From Xanthomonas prunicola (GTDB taxonomy: Bacteria; Pseudomonadota; Gammaproteobacteria; Xanthomonadales; Xanthomonadaceae): 64,000 bases of DNA. Shown piece after piece: positions 18,029-27,509 of the stretch. The notes below the pieces were generated by a model. The model had not been told where the DNA came from, ran no database searches, and saw only the letters and a program-made list of their open reading frames with translations. The position numbers were made by a program, and so were the translations under genes. The stretch covers positions 62,001-126,000 of the forward strand of contig NZ_PHKV01000008.1 of the NCBI RefSeq assembly GCF_002846205.1, given 5' to 3'. How positions within the stretch are numbered: position 1 is the stretch's first letter; every line of letters begins with the position of its first letter.

Positions 18029-19747
18029 ATGTCGCATCGCCCGCTGGTTGTGCTCGGTTTCGTTTGTCTGTTGGCTCCGTTGCTCTGCAGCGCTGCCGAC
18101 GGTGCAGCGCAACGGCTCTCGATTGCCGATGTGCAAGGGGAGGACAGCCGCAGCCCGTACGATGGCCGCATGGTCGAGGTGGAAGGCATCATCACCGCCG
18201 ACACGCGCGTGGGGTTGGCCGGCCTGTTCGTGCAGCAACCCGGTTTCGAACCGCGGCGCTCGCATGGTCTATTCGTCACCGGTGCGGGAAATGCCGAGCT
18301 GGCGGTCGGCGACCGCGTGCGCATCGTCGGCACCGTGCGCGAGGTCTCGGCAGGCGGCGAGGCGAGCCTGACCACGGTGGACGCCAGCAGCATCGAGCGG
18401 CTCGCCAGTGGACAACCGGTCCCGCTGCGTATGCTCAGCGGCCCGCCGGCCAATTGGGAAGCGCTCGAAGGCGAACACGTGCGCATCGCCGCGCTCACGC
18501 TCAATGGCAGCGACCGCCTCGACACGTACGGCGAATTGGTCGCCGCGTTCGGTGGGCGCCTGTGGCAGCCAAGCGAAGTGGCCGTAGCCGGCACGCCGGC
18601 ATTCGCGCAGGTGGAGGCCGACAACGCACGCCGTCGCGTGCTGCTGGACGATGCGCGCAACGGTCGCAGCCCCAAGACAGTGTCGTATCTGCCGGCCGAT
18701 CCGGTGCTGCGCAGCGGCAGCCTGCTCAAATCGGTGGATGGCATCGTCGATCAACGCTACGACGGCAACTACCGGATCCAGGTGCTGAGCCCGCTGACCT
18801 TGCCGGCGATGCCGACCGCCGTTGCGCCGCAGGTGGGTGGCGATCTGCGCATCGCTTCGTTCAACCTGGAGAATTTCTTCAACGGCAATGGCCGCGGCGG
18901 TGGCTTCCCGACCAAGCGCGGTGCACGCACGCACGAACAGTTCCAGGCGCAGCTGGCCAAGCTGGTCGCCACCATCGTGCCGCTGGGCGCCGATGTGGCC
19001 GCACTGATGGAACTGGAAAACGACGGCAATGGTGCCGATGCGGCCGTTGCGCAGTTGGTGGCCGCGCTCAACGCTGCCGGCAAGGACAAGGATTGGCAGT
19101 TCATCGATACCGGCAGCGGCCCGGGCGCCGATGCGATCCGGGTCGGCATCGTGTATCGCAGTTCGCAGGTCACCCCGGTCGGCAAGTCGGCCACGCTGAC
19201 CGGCGGGCCGTTCGACAATCACAGCCGCGTGCCGCTGGCGCAGGCGTTCCGTAGCACGCGCGGGGCCACCTTCGTGGTGGTCGCCAATCACTTCAAGTCC
19301 AAGGGCTGCGGTAACGCCAGCGGTGCCGATGCCGATCAGCAGGACGGCCAGGCCTGCTGGAACGCCACCCGTACCGAATCGGCCAAGCGGTTACACCAAT
19401 GGCTGCAGACCGACCCCACCGGCGCGCAGACCAAGCTCGCCGTGCTGCTGGGCGACTTCAATGCCTATGCGATGGAAACGCCGATGCGCAGCCTGCGCGC
19501 CAGTGGCTGGCAAGACGCGTTTGCAGTGGCCGGGGTGAAGCAGCCTTACAGCTTCGTTTACGACGGCATGAGTGGGCGGCTGGATCACGCGCTGCTCAGC
19601 CCGGCGATGGCCAAGCAACTCCGTGGCGCGGTCGAATGGCATGTCAATGCCGATGTCATGGACGCCGCTGGCTATGCCAAGCGCAACCTGCCCGGGCCGT
19701 GGCGCAGCTCCGATCACGACCCAGTGTTGCTGGGCTTTTCGTTGTAG
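18029..19747 (+). CDS. ExeM/NucH family secreted endonuclease
   Basis: 572 aa from ATG 18029 with GGAG upstream. Signal peptide MSHRPLVVLGFVCLLAPLLCSA. Residues about 30-240 include an OB-fold nuclease-associated domain (YDGRMVEVEGIITAD, GLFVQQPG). The C-terminal half is an endonuclease/exonuclease/phosphatase domain: LRIASFNLENFF, ALMELEND (catalytic Glu), VVVANHFKSKG, LLGDFNAYAMETP and SDHDPVLLGF. It is probably secreted and degrades extracellular DNA for phosphate or nucleosides, which may connect to the purine-degradation cluster later in the window. That link is speculation. Confidence 0.9.
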   Translation: MSHRPLVVLGFVCLLAPLLCSAADGAAQRLSIADVQGEDSRSPYDGRMVEVEGIITADTRVGLAGLFVQQPGFEPRRSHGLFVTGAGNAELAVGDRVRIVGTVREVSAGGEASLTTVDASSIERLASGQPVPLRMLSGPPANWEALEGEHVRIAALTLNGSDRLDTYGELVAAFGGRLWQPSEVAVAGTPAFAQVEADNARRRVLLDDARNGRSPKTVSYLPADPVLRSGSLLKSVDGIVDQRYDGNYRIQVLSPLTLPAMPTAVAPQVGGDLRIASFNLENFFNGNGRGGGFPTKRGARTHEQFQAQLAKLVATIVPLGADVAALMELENDGNGADAAVAQLVAALNAAGKDKDWQFIDTGSGPGADAIRVGIVYRSSQVTPVGKSATLTGGPFDNHSRVPLAQAFRSTRGATFVVVANHFKSKGCGNASGADADQQDGQACWNATRTESAKRLHQWLQTDPTGAQTKLAVLLGDFNAYAMETPMRSLRASGWQDAFAVAGVKQPYSFVYDGMSGRLDHALLSPAMAKQLRGAVEWHVNADVMDAAGYAKRNLPGPWRSSDHDPVLLGFSL

Positions 19748-19825
19748 CACCCATCGGTCATCACCTGCATGCGCGTGTTCACAACCTGCCCGTGCAAGCG
19801 GCTCCGGCAAACGTCGCTGTAGCGG

Positions 19826-20227
19826 TCATTGATCGTGCCGTTCGCGCGCGCACCCTCGATGTCGGCGACGCAGGCGCAGATTGAGCAGATGCGTGCTGGC
19901 CAGCAGCAGGCTGCCGGTGACCGTGATCGGTGTTTCCAGCGCGTCGCCGGCCAGACCGCTCGCCCCGAGCGCCAACCCGGTTAGCCCGCAAAGCGCCAGT
20001 ACCCAGACCGGCGCCGGCAGCGCCTGCCGGCGGTGCGTGCTCCACAGCGCGTAGCTGCTTAGGGGCACCGCTGCCATCGCGAACACCACATGGACCCATT
20101 CGGCCCGGCTCCAGGCACCCAGCAGCGGCAGCGTGGCCGCCAGCAGCGGCAGGGCAAGGCAATGCAACAGGCATAACCCGGACAAGGCGATGGCCGAGCT
20201 ATCCAGCAAGGAGGCGGTGGCGCGCAT
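19826..20227 (-). CDS. MerC-domain membrane protein
   Basis: 133 aa from ATG 20227; ATG/alternative starts up to 20248 are possible. Four helices; helix 1 carries [22 protein letters not shown] with the Cys-x3-Cys-like pair seen in MerC, followed by [16 protein letters not shown] and [13 protein letters not shown]. MerC proteins bind and transport mercuric or related thiophilic ions, but in this setting it is divergent from a CobW-family GTPase across a Zur-like box, so zinc is more likely relevant than mercury. Confidence 0.75.
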   Translation of the reverse strand: MRATASLLDSSAIALSGLCLLHCLALPLLAATLPLLGAWSRAEWVHVVFAMAAVPLSSYALWSTHRRQALPAPVWVLALCGLTGLALGASGLAGDALETPITVTGSLLLASTHLLNLRLRRRHRGCARERHDQ

Positions 20228-20249
20228 GTGGGATGTCCCGTCGAGCAAA

Positions 20250-20264
20250 TGTTATATAGTAACA
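20250..20264. promoter_or_regulatory. Zur-box-like palindrome between merC-like and cobW-like genes
   Basis: TGTTA-TATAG-TAACA is a perfect 5-bp-arm inverted repeat within a longer AT-rich AAATGTTATATAGTAACACT. It matches the core of Zur sites (TGTTATA-TATAACA), sits 25 bp before the GTPase ATG and 23 bp before merC, and could repress both when zinc is sufficient. Confidence 0.65.
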
Positions 20265-20288
20265 CTTCATTTCAGCCAGGCTTTCAGG

Positions 20289-21614
20289 ATGTCCCTGTCT
20301 CCCAAGCGCGATTCGCGTCTCCCCGTCACCGTGTTGTCCGGCTTTCTGGGCGCGGGCAAGACCACCTTGCTCAACCGCATCCTGCATAACCGCGACGGCC
20401 TGCGTGTGGCGGTGATCGTCAACGACATGAGCGAGGTCAACATCGATGCGCAGCTGGTGCGCGAGGGCGGCGCGGCCTTGCGGCGCACCGAAGAGACACT
20501 GGTGGAATTCAGTAACGGCTGCATCTGCTGCACGCTGCGCGACGATCTGCTGCAGGAAGTGCGCCGGCTGGCAGAGCAGGGTCGCTACGACTATCTGCTG
20601 ATCGAATCGACCGGCATCGCCGAGCCGATGCCGGTGGCCGCTACCTTCGCGGTGCGCGACGCCGACGGTTTCAGCCTGTCGGACATCGCCCGGCTCGACA
20701 CCATGGTGACGGTGGTGGACGGCAGCCGTTTTCTGGAGGACTTCGGCTCGGCCGCAACATTGGCCGAACTCGGCCAGCAAGCCGGCCCAGACGATACACG
20801 CGGGCTGGTGCAGTTGCTGGGCGAACAGGTGGAATTCGCCGATGTGCTGGTCATCAGCAAATGCGATCGTATCGATGCGCAGCAGTTACAGCGCCTGCGC
20901 GCAGTGCTGCGTGCGCTCAACCGCGAAGCGGCGATTGTGGATGCCGCGCATGGCGAAGTGCCGCTGCAGCAGCTGCTCGACACCGGGCGCTTCGATTTCA
21001 CCCGTGCGCAGCTGGCGCCGGGCTGGATGCAGGAACTGCGCGGCCAGCACACCCCGGAAACCGAGGAATACGGCATCAGCAGCTTCGTCTACCGTGCGCG
21101 TCGGCCATTTCATCCGCAGCGCTTCGCGCGCATGGTGCATAGCGGTCTGCCGCAGGTGATTCGCAGCAAGGGGTTCTTCTGGCTGGCCAGTCGCATGGAT
21201 TGGGTGGGCGAACTATCCAGTGTGGGCGGCGCCACCCAGACCAACGCAGCCGGTTTCTGGTTTGCTGCGCGCCACCGTGTCGATGCGCAGGCGGTCGGCC
21301 AGCCGCTGCAGACCAGCATCACGCCGCTGCCCTACACCGACATCGGCTGGCAACGGCAACAGACGCAGTGCTGGACCGCGCCACTGCCGCAACCGCACGA
21401 GGTGGGCGATGCCAACGAATACGCCGCGATGCAGCGGCTATGGCATCCGCTGTGGGGCGACCGTCGCCAGGAGCTGGCGGTGATCGGCGTGGAAATGGAC
21501 GCTCAGCGCACGCGCGCTGCGCTGGATGCCTGCCTGCTCAGCGACCAGGAACTGCGTCAGGGGCCGGCGCAATGGCAGCTGCTGGACGACCCGTTCCCGC
21601 ATTGGGAGCGTTGA
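20289..21614 (+). CDS. zigA: CobW/COG0523-family GTPase, ZigA-like zinc metallochaperone
   Basis: 441 aa from ATG 20289. P-loop GFLGAGKTT (18-26), the metal-binding motif GCICC (Cys78, 80, 81), switch region [12 protein letters not shown], guanine motif SKCD, and a C-terminal CobW_C domain ([30 protein letters not shown]). COG0523 GTPases with a Zur site supply zinc to essential enzymes during starvation. The upstream palindrome supports zinc regulation. The ZigA name is by subgroup resemblance. Confidence 0.82.
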   Translation: MSLSPKRDSRLPVTVLSGFLGAGKTTLLNRILHNRDGLRVAVIVNDMSEVNIDAQLVREGGAALRRTEETLVEFSNGCICCTLRDDLLQEVRRLAEQGRYDYLLIESTGIAEPMPVAATFAVRDADGFSLSDIARLDTMVTVVDGSRFLEDFGSAATLAELGQQAGPDDTRGLVQLLGEQVEFADVLVISKCDRIDAQQLQRLRAVLRALNREAAIVDAAHGEVPLQQLLDTGRFDFTRAQLAPGWMQELRGQHTPETEEYGISSFVYRARRPFHPQRFARMVHSGLPQVIRSKGFFWLASRMDWVGELSSVGGATQTNAAGFWFAARHRVDAQAVGQPLQTSITPLPYTDIGWQRQQTQCWTAPLPQPHEVGDANEYAAMQRLWHPLWGDRRQELAVIGVEMDAQRTRAALDACLLSDQELRQGPAQWQLLDDPFPHWER

Positions 21615-21793
21615 CGGCAGCGCTGGCCGATGGCTGCGGCTTGCCTCGCAATTCGCCGCTATCGTCAGCGTCATGTAACTGGCGACAAGGCGATGTGCGG
21701 TCGATGGCATGCCGTGTCGTTGTGGGCAGCAAGGCCTGCGTGGGCGGTGCCGGCCCGCGCATGGTTTGCGCGTAACGACTGCATACTCACTCC

Positions 21794-23008
21794 TCAGTAA
21801 TAGCCGTTGTCGATCGCCTCCTGATGGGCATCACGTTCGTCCTGCTCGGACAGCGCAAGCTCTTGCGCCGTCGTGGGGATGCTGTCCATCAAGCGTGGCG
21901 CACCCATCCGTTGCAGCTGGTCGTCGGTGCGTTTGACGATCTCTTCCAGTGCCAGCAAATTGGTGTAGCCCTGCATCATGCGTTGCAGGCGCCGGATCTT
22001 GTCGGGCGGCGCATCGCTCTCCTTCAGAGACACCAGACGCCGCTGCGCGCGTGCGTAATACGATGCCATCTTGGTCATGTCGAGCTTTTCGCGGCGTACC
22101 TCAAGCAGCGCATGTCGGTTGGACTGCATCACATTCCGTTGGACCATGGCTAGCGGGCTGCTGGTGGTTTTCGGCGCAGCGATCTTCTCCAATGGCGCCA
22201 GCGCCGCCAACATCCCATCGAGCTGACGATCGCGCACGGCGTTGCGCTCGGCGATCAGGGCCGCACGCGTCTGGAACACCGCCCTCTCCTCCGGGCTAGG
22301 CGCGCGGTCCTCTTGATAGAGCCGCCGGCTGATGTGCTCGCACTGCTCGCTCAGCGCGGCCAATTCCAGATTCATGTTGCGCACTGGGCGTAGCCGCCTG
22401 GGTGGCGAGGGTTGAGCCGGTGTCGCCGCGCTTGGGGCTGCAGACGGCGCCGGCCGCGATGGCAACGTCGGCTGCGACGGCGGTCTCATCTGATCGCGCC
22501 TGGCTGGGTGTGGAGCCTGCCGCTGCCACTGTTCCTCGGTACCGCCCTGACGTCGCTGGGGCCGCTCTGCAGTGCGTGCTGTCGGCAGCGGTTGTGGCAC
22601 TGCAGTCTGCATCGGCACTCGATTGCGCGGGGCGGGCATTGCAGCGGGTGCTTCCCATCGCGCATCAACGCTGGCCTTGGTAACCGGCGGGCGTGGGTGG
22701 GTGTCGCGCCTGTCAGCGTGCGGTGCGGGTGTGGACAGCGGTGGCTGGCTCTGCGCTGTTTTTGTGGCTGGTGCTCCCATGCACATTGACGGCAACTGTT
22801 TGCGTAGCGTCGCCAGCGACTTGCGTGCCGATGCCAGCATGCCTTGCCGCGATTTGGACGCGCCCTGCGCGGCGCCGGTCTTGGGCGCGTGAGACAGTGG
22901 GTGCGGCGACGCAGCACCCGAAGCGCTCGCTGTCGCATCGGTGGATGTCGGGTTGAGCGGCTCCGGGGCGACCCGATGAGCGCTGCGAAAAAGCGAATTC
23001 AGGCGCAT
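21794..23008 (-). CDS. xopR: Type III secreted effector, XopR-like
   Basis: 404 aa from ATG 23008 with GGGAG upstream; a GTG directly before it is possible. Residues 1-215 are Pro/Ala/Ser/Gln/Arg-rich with almost no hydrophobic clusters, so probably disordered. The C-terminal half is charged and helical (ISRRLYQEDRAPSPEERA, SYYARAQRRLVSLKESDA). There are no membrane segments. A perfect PIP box and spaced -10 place it in the HrpX regulon. Length, composition and regulation fit XopR, a Xanthomonas effector known to have disordered regions and act on host cell-cortex actin and immunity. The name is from recognition and not alignment. The 179 bp after its stop hold nothing evident. Confidence 0.7.
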   Translation of the reverse strand: MRLNSLFRSAHRVAPEPLNPTSTDATASASGAASPHPLSHAPKTGAAQGASKSRQGMLASARKSLATLRKQLPSMCMGAPATKTAQSQPPLSTPAPHADRRDTHPRPPVTKASVDARWEAPAAMPAPRNRVPMQTAVPQPLPTARTAERPQRRQGGTEEQWQRQAPHPARRDQMRPPSQPTLPSRPAPSAAPSAATPAQPSPPRRLRPVRNMNLELAALSEQCEHISRRLYQEDRAPSPEERAVFQTRAALIAERNAVRDRQLDGMLAALAPLEKIAAPKTTSSPLAMVQRNVMQSNRHALLEVRREKLDMTKMASYYARAQRRLVSLKESDAPPDKIRRLQRMMQGYTNLLALEEIVKRTDDQLQRMGAPRLMDSIPTTAQELALSEQDERDAHQEAIDNGYY

Positions 23009-23035
23009 CACAAACTCCCGCGGGAATGCACGCTC

Positions 23036-23096
23036 ATCCTAGCGACCGCCAAACGGTGCTGAAGGCAGGTGGCGAACCGGCGTCGCATAAGCCGAA
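23036..23096 (-). promoter_or_regulatory. PIP box plus -10 (HrpX-dependent promoter) of the XopR-like effector
   Basis: On the minus strand TTCGG-N15-TTCGC occupies 23096-23072, an exact match to the plant-inducible-promoter consensus TTCGB-N15-TTCGB. Exactly 30 bp on is TAGGAT (23041-23036), fitting the YANNNT -10 at the expected 30-32 bp. The effector ATG is 28 bp further. This is strong evidence for HrpX control. Confidence 0.88.
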
Positions 23097-23106
23097 CGCG
23101 CGAGCG

Positions 23107-23982
23107 TCAAGCCAGACGCATCCCCCATGCGATCGCAGCGATCGCGGGGGCCGCCAGTGCCAGCCCCAACCAGCCGCGCAGGCCCAGGCGTTCGGCAAAT
23201 CCCAACTTGCCGACCAGCGCCCCCAACACGACCACGCCCAGATTCATGCTGGCAAAAACGGTTGCCGGGCTGTGCGGCAACAGCTGGTGCGCACGCACGT
23301 AGCAGAGGATGTTGCCGAAATTGAGCGCACCCAACAGCACGCCGGCAAGCATGCTGCGGGTGCTCAGGCGGGCGCCTCGTGCCCAACGCACGCTCTGCAC
23401 GCCAAGCATCAGCAAGAAGGCCAGCGCAAAACACAACGTCAACGATGTCAGCGAAGGCGTCCCGGCCTGCGCAATGTGCTTGAGCAGCAGGTCGATGAGC
23501 GCGAAGCCCATCCACACACCAATCAGCCAGGGCAGGCCGGTTGTGCTTGGCGGCGGATCGGTCGCGACGTGGTGACGGGGGCGTCGCACGATGCACACGA
23601 TTGCCAACATGCCTAGCGCAAGCCCTGCCAGTTTCCAGCCATTGACCGGTTCGCCGAAAACGGTGAAGGCTGCAGCCAACGAGAGCACCAACGACAAGCG
23701 TTGCGCAACATCGGTACGTACGATGCCGGCCACCGCGACCGACCGCGCCAGCACCAGGAAGATGGAGGGCAGCGCCACAGCCAACAGCAGCAACGCCAAC
23801 CAGGGAGTGGTAGTGGAGCGCAGCGTGTCCAGCGCAGGATGCAGGATCAGCCAGGCCAGGAGTGCAGCGGTGGCATAGTTCCAGGTGATGGCCTGAAACA
23901 CGTCGATCTGGCGGCGTGGCGCAAGCTTCAACAGCACCGACACCAGGACACTGCAGATAACGGCAAACAGCAGGAAATGCAT
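23107..23982 (-). CDS. DMT/EamA superfamily transporter
   Basis: 291 aa with about ten hydrophobic helices in two EamA halves (HFLLFAVICSVLVSVLLKLA at the start; second half from LPWLIGVWMGFALIDLLLKH). Typical features include the loop between helices 4 and 5 with VFGEPVNGWKLAGLALG and the C-terminal GALVGKLGFAERLGLRGWLGLAL. Substrate unknown; relatives export amino acids or other metabolites. It is upstream, same strand, of the effector gene, whose own promoter begins 11 bp after this stop. Confidence 0.8.
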   Translation of the reverse strand: MHFLLFAVICSVLVSVLLKLAPRRQIDVFQAITWNYATAALLAWLILHPALDTLRSTTTPWLALLLLAVALPSIFLVLARSVAVAGIVRTDVAQRLSLVLSLAAAFTVFGEPVNGWKLAGLALGMLAIVCIVRRPRHHVATDPPPSTTGLPWLIGVWMGFALIDLLLKHIAQAGTPSLTSLTLCFALAFLLMLGVQSVRWARGARLSTRSMLAGVLLGALNFGNILCYVRAHQLLPHSPATVFASMNLGVVVLGALVGKLGFAERLGLRGWLGLALAAPAIAAIAWGMRLA

Positions 23983-24048
23983 GGGCAACGCAACGAAGTG
24001 TGCAGGCAGGGCGATGAACGCGGCCGGCGGGGCGGCTATTATGCAGGC

Positions 24049-24711
24049 ATGTCCAATCCCTCATTTCCCACCGAATCGGCTGCGTTGACGCTTCAGGGGC
24101 CGGTCGGCCCGCTGGATGTCGCGGTCGATCTGCCCGAGCCGGATGTTGCCGCACACGCGGTCACCGCCATCTTCTGCCATCCGCTCTCCACCGAGGGCGG
24201 CAGCATGCACAACAAGGTCGTCACCATGGCCGCGCGCGCGCTGCGCGAGCTGGGCATCACCGTGGTGCGCTTCAATTTCCGCAGCGTCGGCAATTCGGCG
24301 GGCGCGTTCGATCATGGCGACGGCGAGCAGGACGATCTGCGTGCGGTCGCTGGCTGGGTGCGGACGCAGCGCCCGGGCGACACGCTGTGGTTGGGCGGTT
24401 TCAGCTTCGGCGCCTACGTGTCGCTGCGTGCTGCCGGATCACTCGAACCGCAGGTGCTGATCTCGATCGCACCGCCGGCCGGGCGCTGGGATTTCAGTGA
24501 TATCCAGCCGCCGGCGCAGTGGTTGGTGATCCAGGGCGATGCCGACGAGATCGTCGACCCGCAAGCGGTCTACGACTGGCTGGAAACCCTGGAGCAGCAA
24601 CCCGAGCTGGTGCGCATGCCCGACACCAGCCATTTCTTCCACCGCAAATTGATCGACCTGCGCGGTGCGATCCAGCATGGTGTCCGGCGCTGGTTGCCGG
24701 CCGCCGTCTGA
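24049..24711 (+). CDS. Alpha/beta hydrolase
   Basis: 220 aa from ATG 24049. Motifs: FCHPLSTEGGSMHNKVV, VRFNFRSVGNSAGAFDHG, nucleophile elbow GGFSFGAYVS, acid region IQGDADEIVDP and C-terminal His in DTSHFFHRKL. This matches a compact, cap-less hydrolase family (COG2945) of unknown substrate, predicted cytoplasmic. It is followed after 78 bp by zapE on the same strand, a pairing I believe is conserved in the genus. Confidence 0.85.
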   Translation: MSNPSFPTESAALTLQGPVGPLDVAVDLPEPDVAAHAVTAIFCHPLSTEGGSMHNKVVTMAARALRELGITVVRFNFRSVGNSAGAFDHGDGEQDDLRAVAGWVRTQRPGDTLWLGGFSFGAYVSLRAAGSLEPQVLISIAPPAGRWDFSDIQPPAQWLVIQGDADEIVDPQAVYDWLETLEQQPELVRMPDTSHFFHRKLIDLRGAIQHGVRRWLPAAV

Positions 24712-24789
24712 CCGCGGCACGGCCCCTGCGCATCGCCCGGCGATGCGCTGTTGAGCGGGCCAGGCAGCAGCCGGTCCGCGGAGAATGTA

Positions 24790-25884
24790 ATGAGTGAGAT
24801 GACCCCGTCGCAGCGCTACGCCGCCGGCGTACAACGCGGCGACTGGCGTGCCGACCCCGCGCAGCTGGCGGCCCTGGCGGAACTGGACCGTATCCACGAA
24901 GCGCTGGTGGACGGCGAACAGGACGGTTGGCTGGATCGGTTGTCGGCGTTCTGGAAAAAACCTGAACCGGTACGTGGCCTGTACTTCTGGGGCGGTGTCG
25001 GGCGCGGCAAGACCTTTCTGGTCGATCTGTTCTACGACGGCCTGCCGATCAAGCAGAAATACCGCACGCATTTCCACCGCTTCATGCGCGGCGTGCACGA
25101 GCAGCTGCGCGAACACGCCGGGCAGAGCGATCCGCTGGCCAGAATCGCGCAGCAGTGGCGCGAGACTCTGCGCGTGCTGGTGCTGGACGAATTCTTCGTC
25201 ACCGACATCGGCGATGCGATGTTGCTGGCACGCCTGCTCGAACGCCTGTTCGCCGAAGGCGTGACGCTGGTCACCACGTCCAACACCGCGCCGGAAAATC
25301 TCTACGCCAACGGATTGCAGCGCGACAGCTTCATGCCGGCGATCGGGTTGCTGCAGAAGTTCTGCGTGGAACTTTACGCAGAAGGCACCGAGGATTACCG
25401 CATGCGCGCGCTGACGCGCTCGCCGGTGTACCGCGCGCCGTTGGATGCGAAGGCCGATGCCTGGCTTGCACAGCGGTGGGGCGAGCTGAGCGGTAATGCG
25501 GAGGCGCGCGCGGGCAATATCGAAATCGAATCGCGCAAGATTCCGGTGCGCGCGCGTGGCAAGAGCATCGCCTGGTTCGATTTTGTCGCGCTGTGCGAAG
25601 GCCCGCGCGGACCCGGCGACTACATCGAGATCGCACGCGAGTTCACCACGGTGTTGGTGGGCGGCATTCCGCACTTCGACCGCATGAACGAAGACGCCGC
25701 GCGCCGCTTCGTCAACCTGATCGACGAGCTGTACGACCGCCACGTCAATCTGGTCTGCACTGCGCAAGACGCGCCTCCGGCCTTGTACAGCGGCCAGCGC
25801 CTGGCCGGCGCCTTCGAACGCACTGCCTCGCGCCTGATCGAAATGCAGAGCGCGCACTACCTGGCAACGGCGCATCGCGCGTAA
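24790..25884 (+). CDS. zapE: Cell division protein ZapE (AFG1-like ATPase)
   Basis: 364 aa from ATG 24790. Walker A GGVGRGKT (68-75) after YFWGGV, FHRFMRGVHEQL, Walker B VLVLDEFFVTDIGDAM, LVTTSNTAPENLYANGLQR (sensor-like) and YLATAHRA end. The AFG1 family includes ZapE, which destabilises FtsZ polymers at the division ring under stress. Start chosen as the ATG giving the usual short N-terminus. The 393 bp following contain no convincing gene and end in the ohrR promoter. Confidence 0.88.
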   Translation: MSEMTPSQRYAAGVQRGDWRADPAQLAALAELDRIHEALVDGEQDGWLDRLSAFWKKPEPVRGLYFWGGVGRGKTFLVDLFYDGLPIKQKYRTHFHRFMRGVHEQLREHAGQSDPLARIAQQWRETLRVLVLDEFFVTDIGDAMLLARLLERLFAEGVTLVTTSNTAPENLYANGLQRDSFMPAIGLLQKFCVELYAEGTEDYRMRALTRSPVYRAPLDAKADAWLAQRWGELSGNAEARAGNIEIESRKIPVRARGKSIAWFDFVALCEGPRGPGDYIEIAREFTTVLVGGIPHFDRMNEDAARRFVNLIDELYDRHVNLVCTAQDAPPALYSGQRLAGAFERTASRLIEMQSAHYLATAHRA

Positions 25885-26242
25885 GCGGATGATCGGGTAG
25901 GCGAGGACCTGTGCGATTGCCACTGCCGTGCATGGGCGGTGGTGGCACTGCGCTGCCGACAGGGCGATCGCTCAGCGCGTCGGCTGACGACGTCATTCGG
26001 TGTTGTCGCTAGTACGTCTTTCAATCACCTCGTGGAGCGAATGAGGCGCCGCGGGCGCTTCCGTGCGCGTCCGGCGAACGCGATGCGTGCCGTACAGGCG
26101 TGTGACGGGCGGCTGCGGCATCGCTATACCAGCGCTCATCCTGCAGTGCGCTACTGCGAGGTTCGCAGCTGCCAGCCCGAAGTCCGGCAGCAATGGCCGA
26201 CTGGCCTTAGCGAGGCAAAGGGAGATCGCGCAAATAAATCGC

Positions 26243-26263
26243 TTGCAATTATATAGTGCGCAA
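26243..26263 (+). promoter_or_regulatory. ohrR promoter with candidate OhrR operator
   Basis: TTGC-N13-GCAA spans an AT-rich stretch containing TATAGT (26252-26257), a good -10, 20 bp before the ohrR ATG; a second outer repeat TGCAAT/ATTGCA covers 26244-26274. OhrR is known to repress its own operon by binding an AT-rich palindrome over the promoter, so this is the likely operator. A -35 was not obvious. Confidence 0.5.
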
Positions 26264-26277
26264 TGTAGATTGCAGTC

Positions 26278-26739
26278 ATGGACACCGCCACAATCACCAA
26301 CGCCCGCACCGATGCGCTGCTGCAGCTCGACAACCAGCTGTGCTTTGCGCTGTATTCGGCCAATCTGGCGATGCACAAGCTCTACCGCGGCTTGTTGAAG
26401 GCACTGGACCTGACCTATCCGCAGTACCTGGTGATGCTGGTGCTGTGGGAGACCGACGAACGCAGCGTGTCGGAGATCGGTGAGCGCCTGTATCTGGATT
26501 CGGCCACGTTGACACCGTTGCTCAAGCGCCTGCAGGCGGCCGGCTTGGTCACTCGCACACGTGCGGTCAACGACGAGCGTCAGGTCATCATCGCGCTGAC
26601 CGAAACCGGCCGCGCGTTGCGCAGCAGGGCAGGCGCGGTGCCGGAACAGGTGTTTTGTGCGTCTGCCTGTTCATTGGACGAACTGCTTCAACTCAAGCAG
26701 GAATTGGAGAAGTTACGCTCCAGCCTCGGCGCCGGGTGA
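26278..26739 (+). CDS. ohrR: Organic hydroperoxide sensor/repressor OhrR (MarR family)
   Basis: 153 aa MarR-type winged helix protein: [17 protein letters not shown], recognition region [16 protein letters not shown], wing [15 protein letters not shown]. Cysteines are at 22, 127 and 131, exactly the redox-active Cys22 and C-terminal partner Cys127 described for Xanthomonas OhrR (two-Cys type). Oxidation by organic hydroperoxides should release it from DNA and induce ohr, which follows by 102 bp. Autoregulated with ohr. Confidence 0.93.
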   Translation: MDTATITNARTDALLQLDNQLCFALYSANLAMHKLYRGLLKALDLTYPQYLVMLVLWETDERSVSEIGERLYLDSATLTPLLKRLQAAGLVTRTRAVNDERQVIIALTETGRALRSRAGAVPEQVFCASACSLDELLQLKQELEKLRSSLGAG

Positions 26740-26778
26740 ATGCCCCAACGCGCGTCCCTGTTTTGCAACACGTTGTAC

Positions 26779-26791
26779 ACGATTCAATCGT
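26779..26791. promoter_or_regulatory. Palindrome in the ohrR-ohr intergenic region
   Basis: ACGATT-C-AATCGT is a perfect palindrome 50 bp before the ohr ATG and 40 bp after the ohrR stop. It could be a second OhrR site, part of an ohr-specific promoter, or an RNA processing hairpin; the sequence alone does not decide. Confidence 0.35.
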
Positions 26792-26841
26792 CAACTATGA
26801 AACCCCTCATGCGCTCACAGCGCTCACCCTGGAGAACCACC

Positions 26842-27270
26842 ATGGCCTCACCTGAAAAAGTCCTCTACACCGCCCATGCCACTGCCACCGGCGGCCGCGA
26901 AGGCCGTGCCGTGTCCTCGGACAAGGCGTTGGACGCCAAGCTGTCCACCCCGCGCGAACTGGGCGGCGCCGGCGGCGATGGCACCAACCCGGAACAGCTG
27001 TTCGCAGCCGGTTACGCTGCCTGCTTCATCGGCGCGATGAAGGCCGTTGCCGCACAGGACAAGATCAAGCTGCCGGGCGAAGTGAGCATCGACAGCAGCG
27101 TTGGCATCGGCCAGATTCCTGGCGGCTTCGGCATCGTCGTAGAGCTGCGTATCGCCGTGCCGGGCATGGACCAGGCCGAACTGCAGACACTGGTCGACAA
27201 GGCCCATCAGGTCTGCCCGTACTCCAATGCGACCCGCGGCAATATCGACGTCACCCTGACCCTGGCGTAA
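26842..27270 (+). CDS. ohr: Organic hydroperoxide resistance protein Ohr
   Basis: 142 aa from ATG 26842. OsmC/Ohr fold with catalytic Cys61 ([12 protein letters not shown]) and resolving Cys125 ([13 protein letters not shown]), plus [23 protein letters not shown]. It reduces fatty-acid and other organic hydroperoxides, using lipoylated proteins as reductant in this genus. Controlled by OhrR from the gene upstream. Confidence 0.95.
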   Translation: MASPEKVLYTAHATATGGREGRAVSSDKALDAKLSTPRELGGAGGDGTNPEQLFAAGYAACFIGAMKAVAAQDKIKLPGEVSIDSSVGIGQIPGGFGIVVELRIAVPGMDQAELQTLVDKAHQVCPYSNATRGNIDVTLTLA

Positions 27271-27281
27271 TGCAGCTCAGG

Positions 27282-27338
27282 CCGTGATGCGCATTGCGCA
27301 TCACGGGATCAACAATGGCCCGGCGCACGCGTCGGGCC
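27282..27338 (+). terminator. Two hairpins after ohr
   Basis: CCGTGATGCGC-ATT-GCGCATCACGG (27282-27306) has perfect 11-bp arms 11 bp after the ohr stop. A second, GGCCCG-N10-CGGGCC (27317-27338), follows. They likely terminate the ohrR-ohr transcript. The remainder of the gap to 27509 shows nothing. Confidence 0.65.
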
Positions 27339-27509
27339 GCTGTTCGTTGTGGTTTGAGAAGGTTCCCGATTCCCGCACGCGCCCTGCAGCGATGCCGCGG
27401 GAGCGGGCACATCGGCGTCCCCTGCTATTCAATACACCGCCCATCGCGCATGCACCCTGTTGCGCGGCGCTAGCGTCAACCACGCCGTGCGCGTTGCAAT
27501 ACACGCTGT

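Noticed and set aside
24439-25923. 494-aa open frame on - strand
   Set aside because: Antisense to the hydrolase and zapE; composition typical of a shadow frame.
25993-26376. 127-aa open frame on - strand before ohrR
   Set aside because: It crosses the ohrR promoter and start, has no ribosome-binding site and no family-like sequence.
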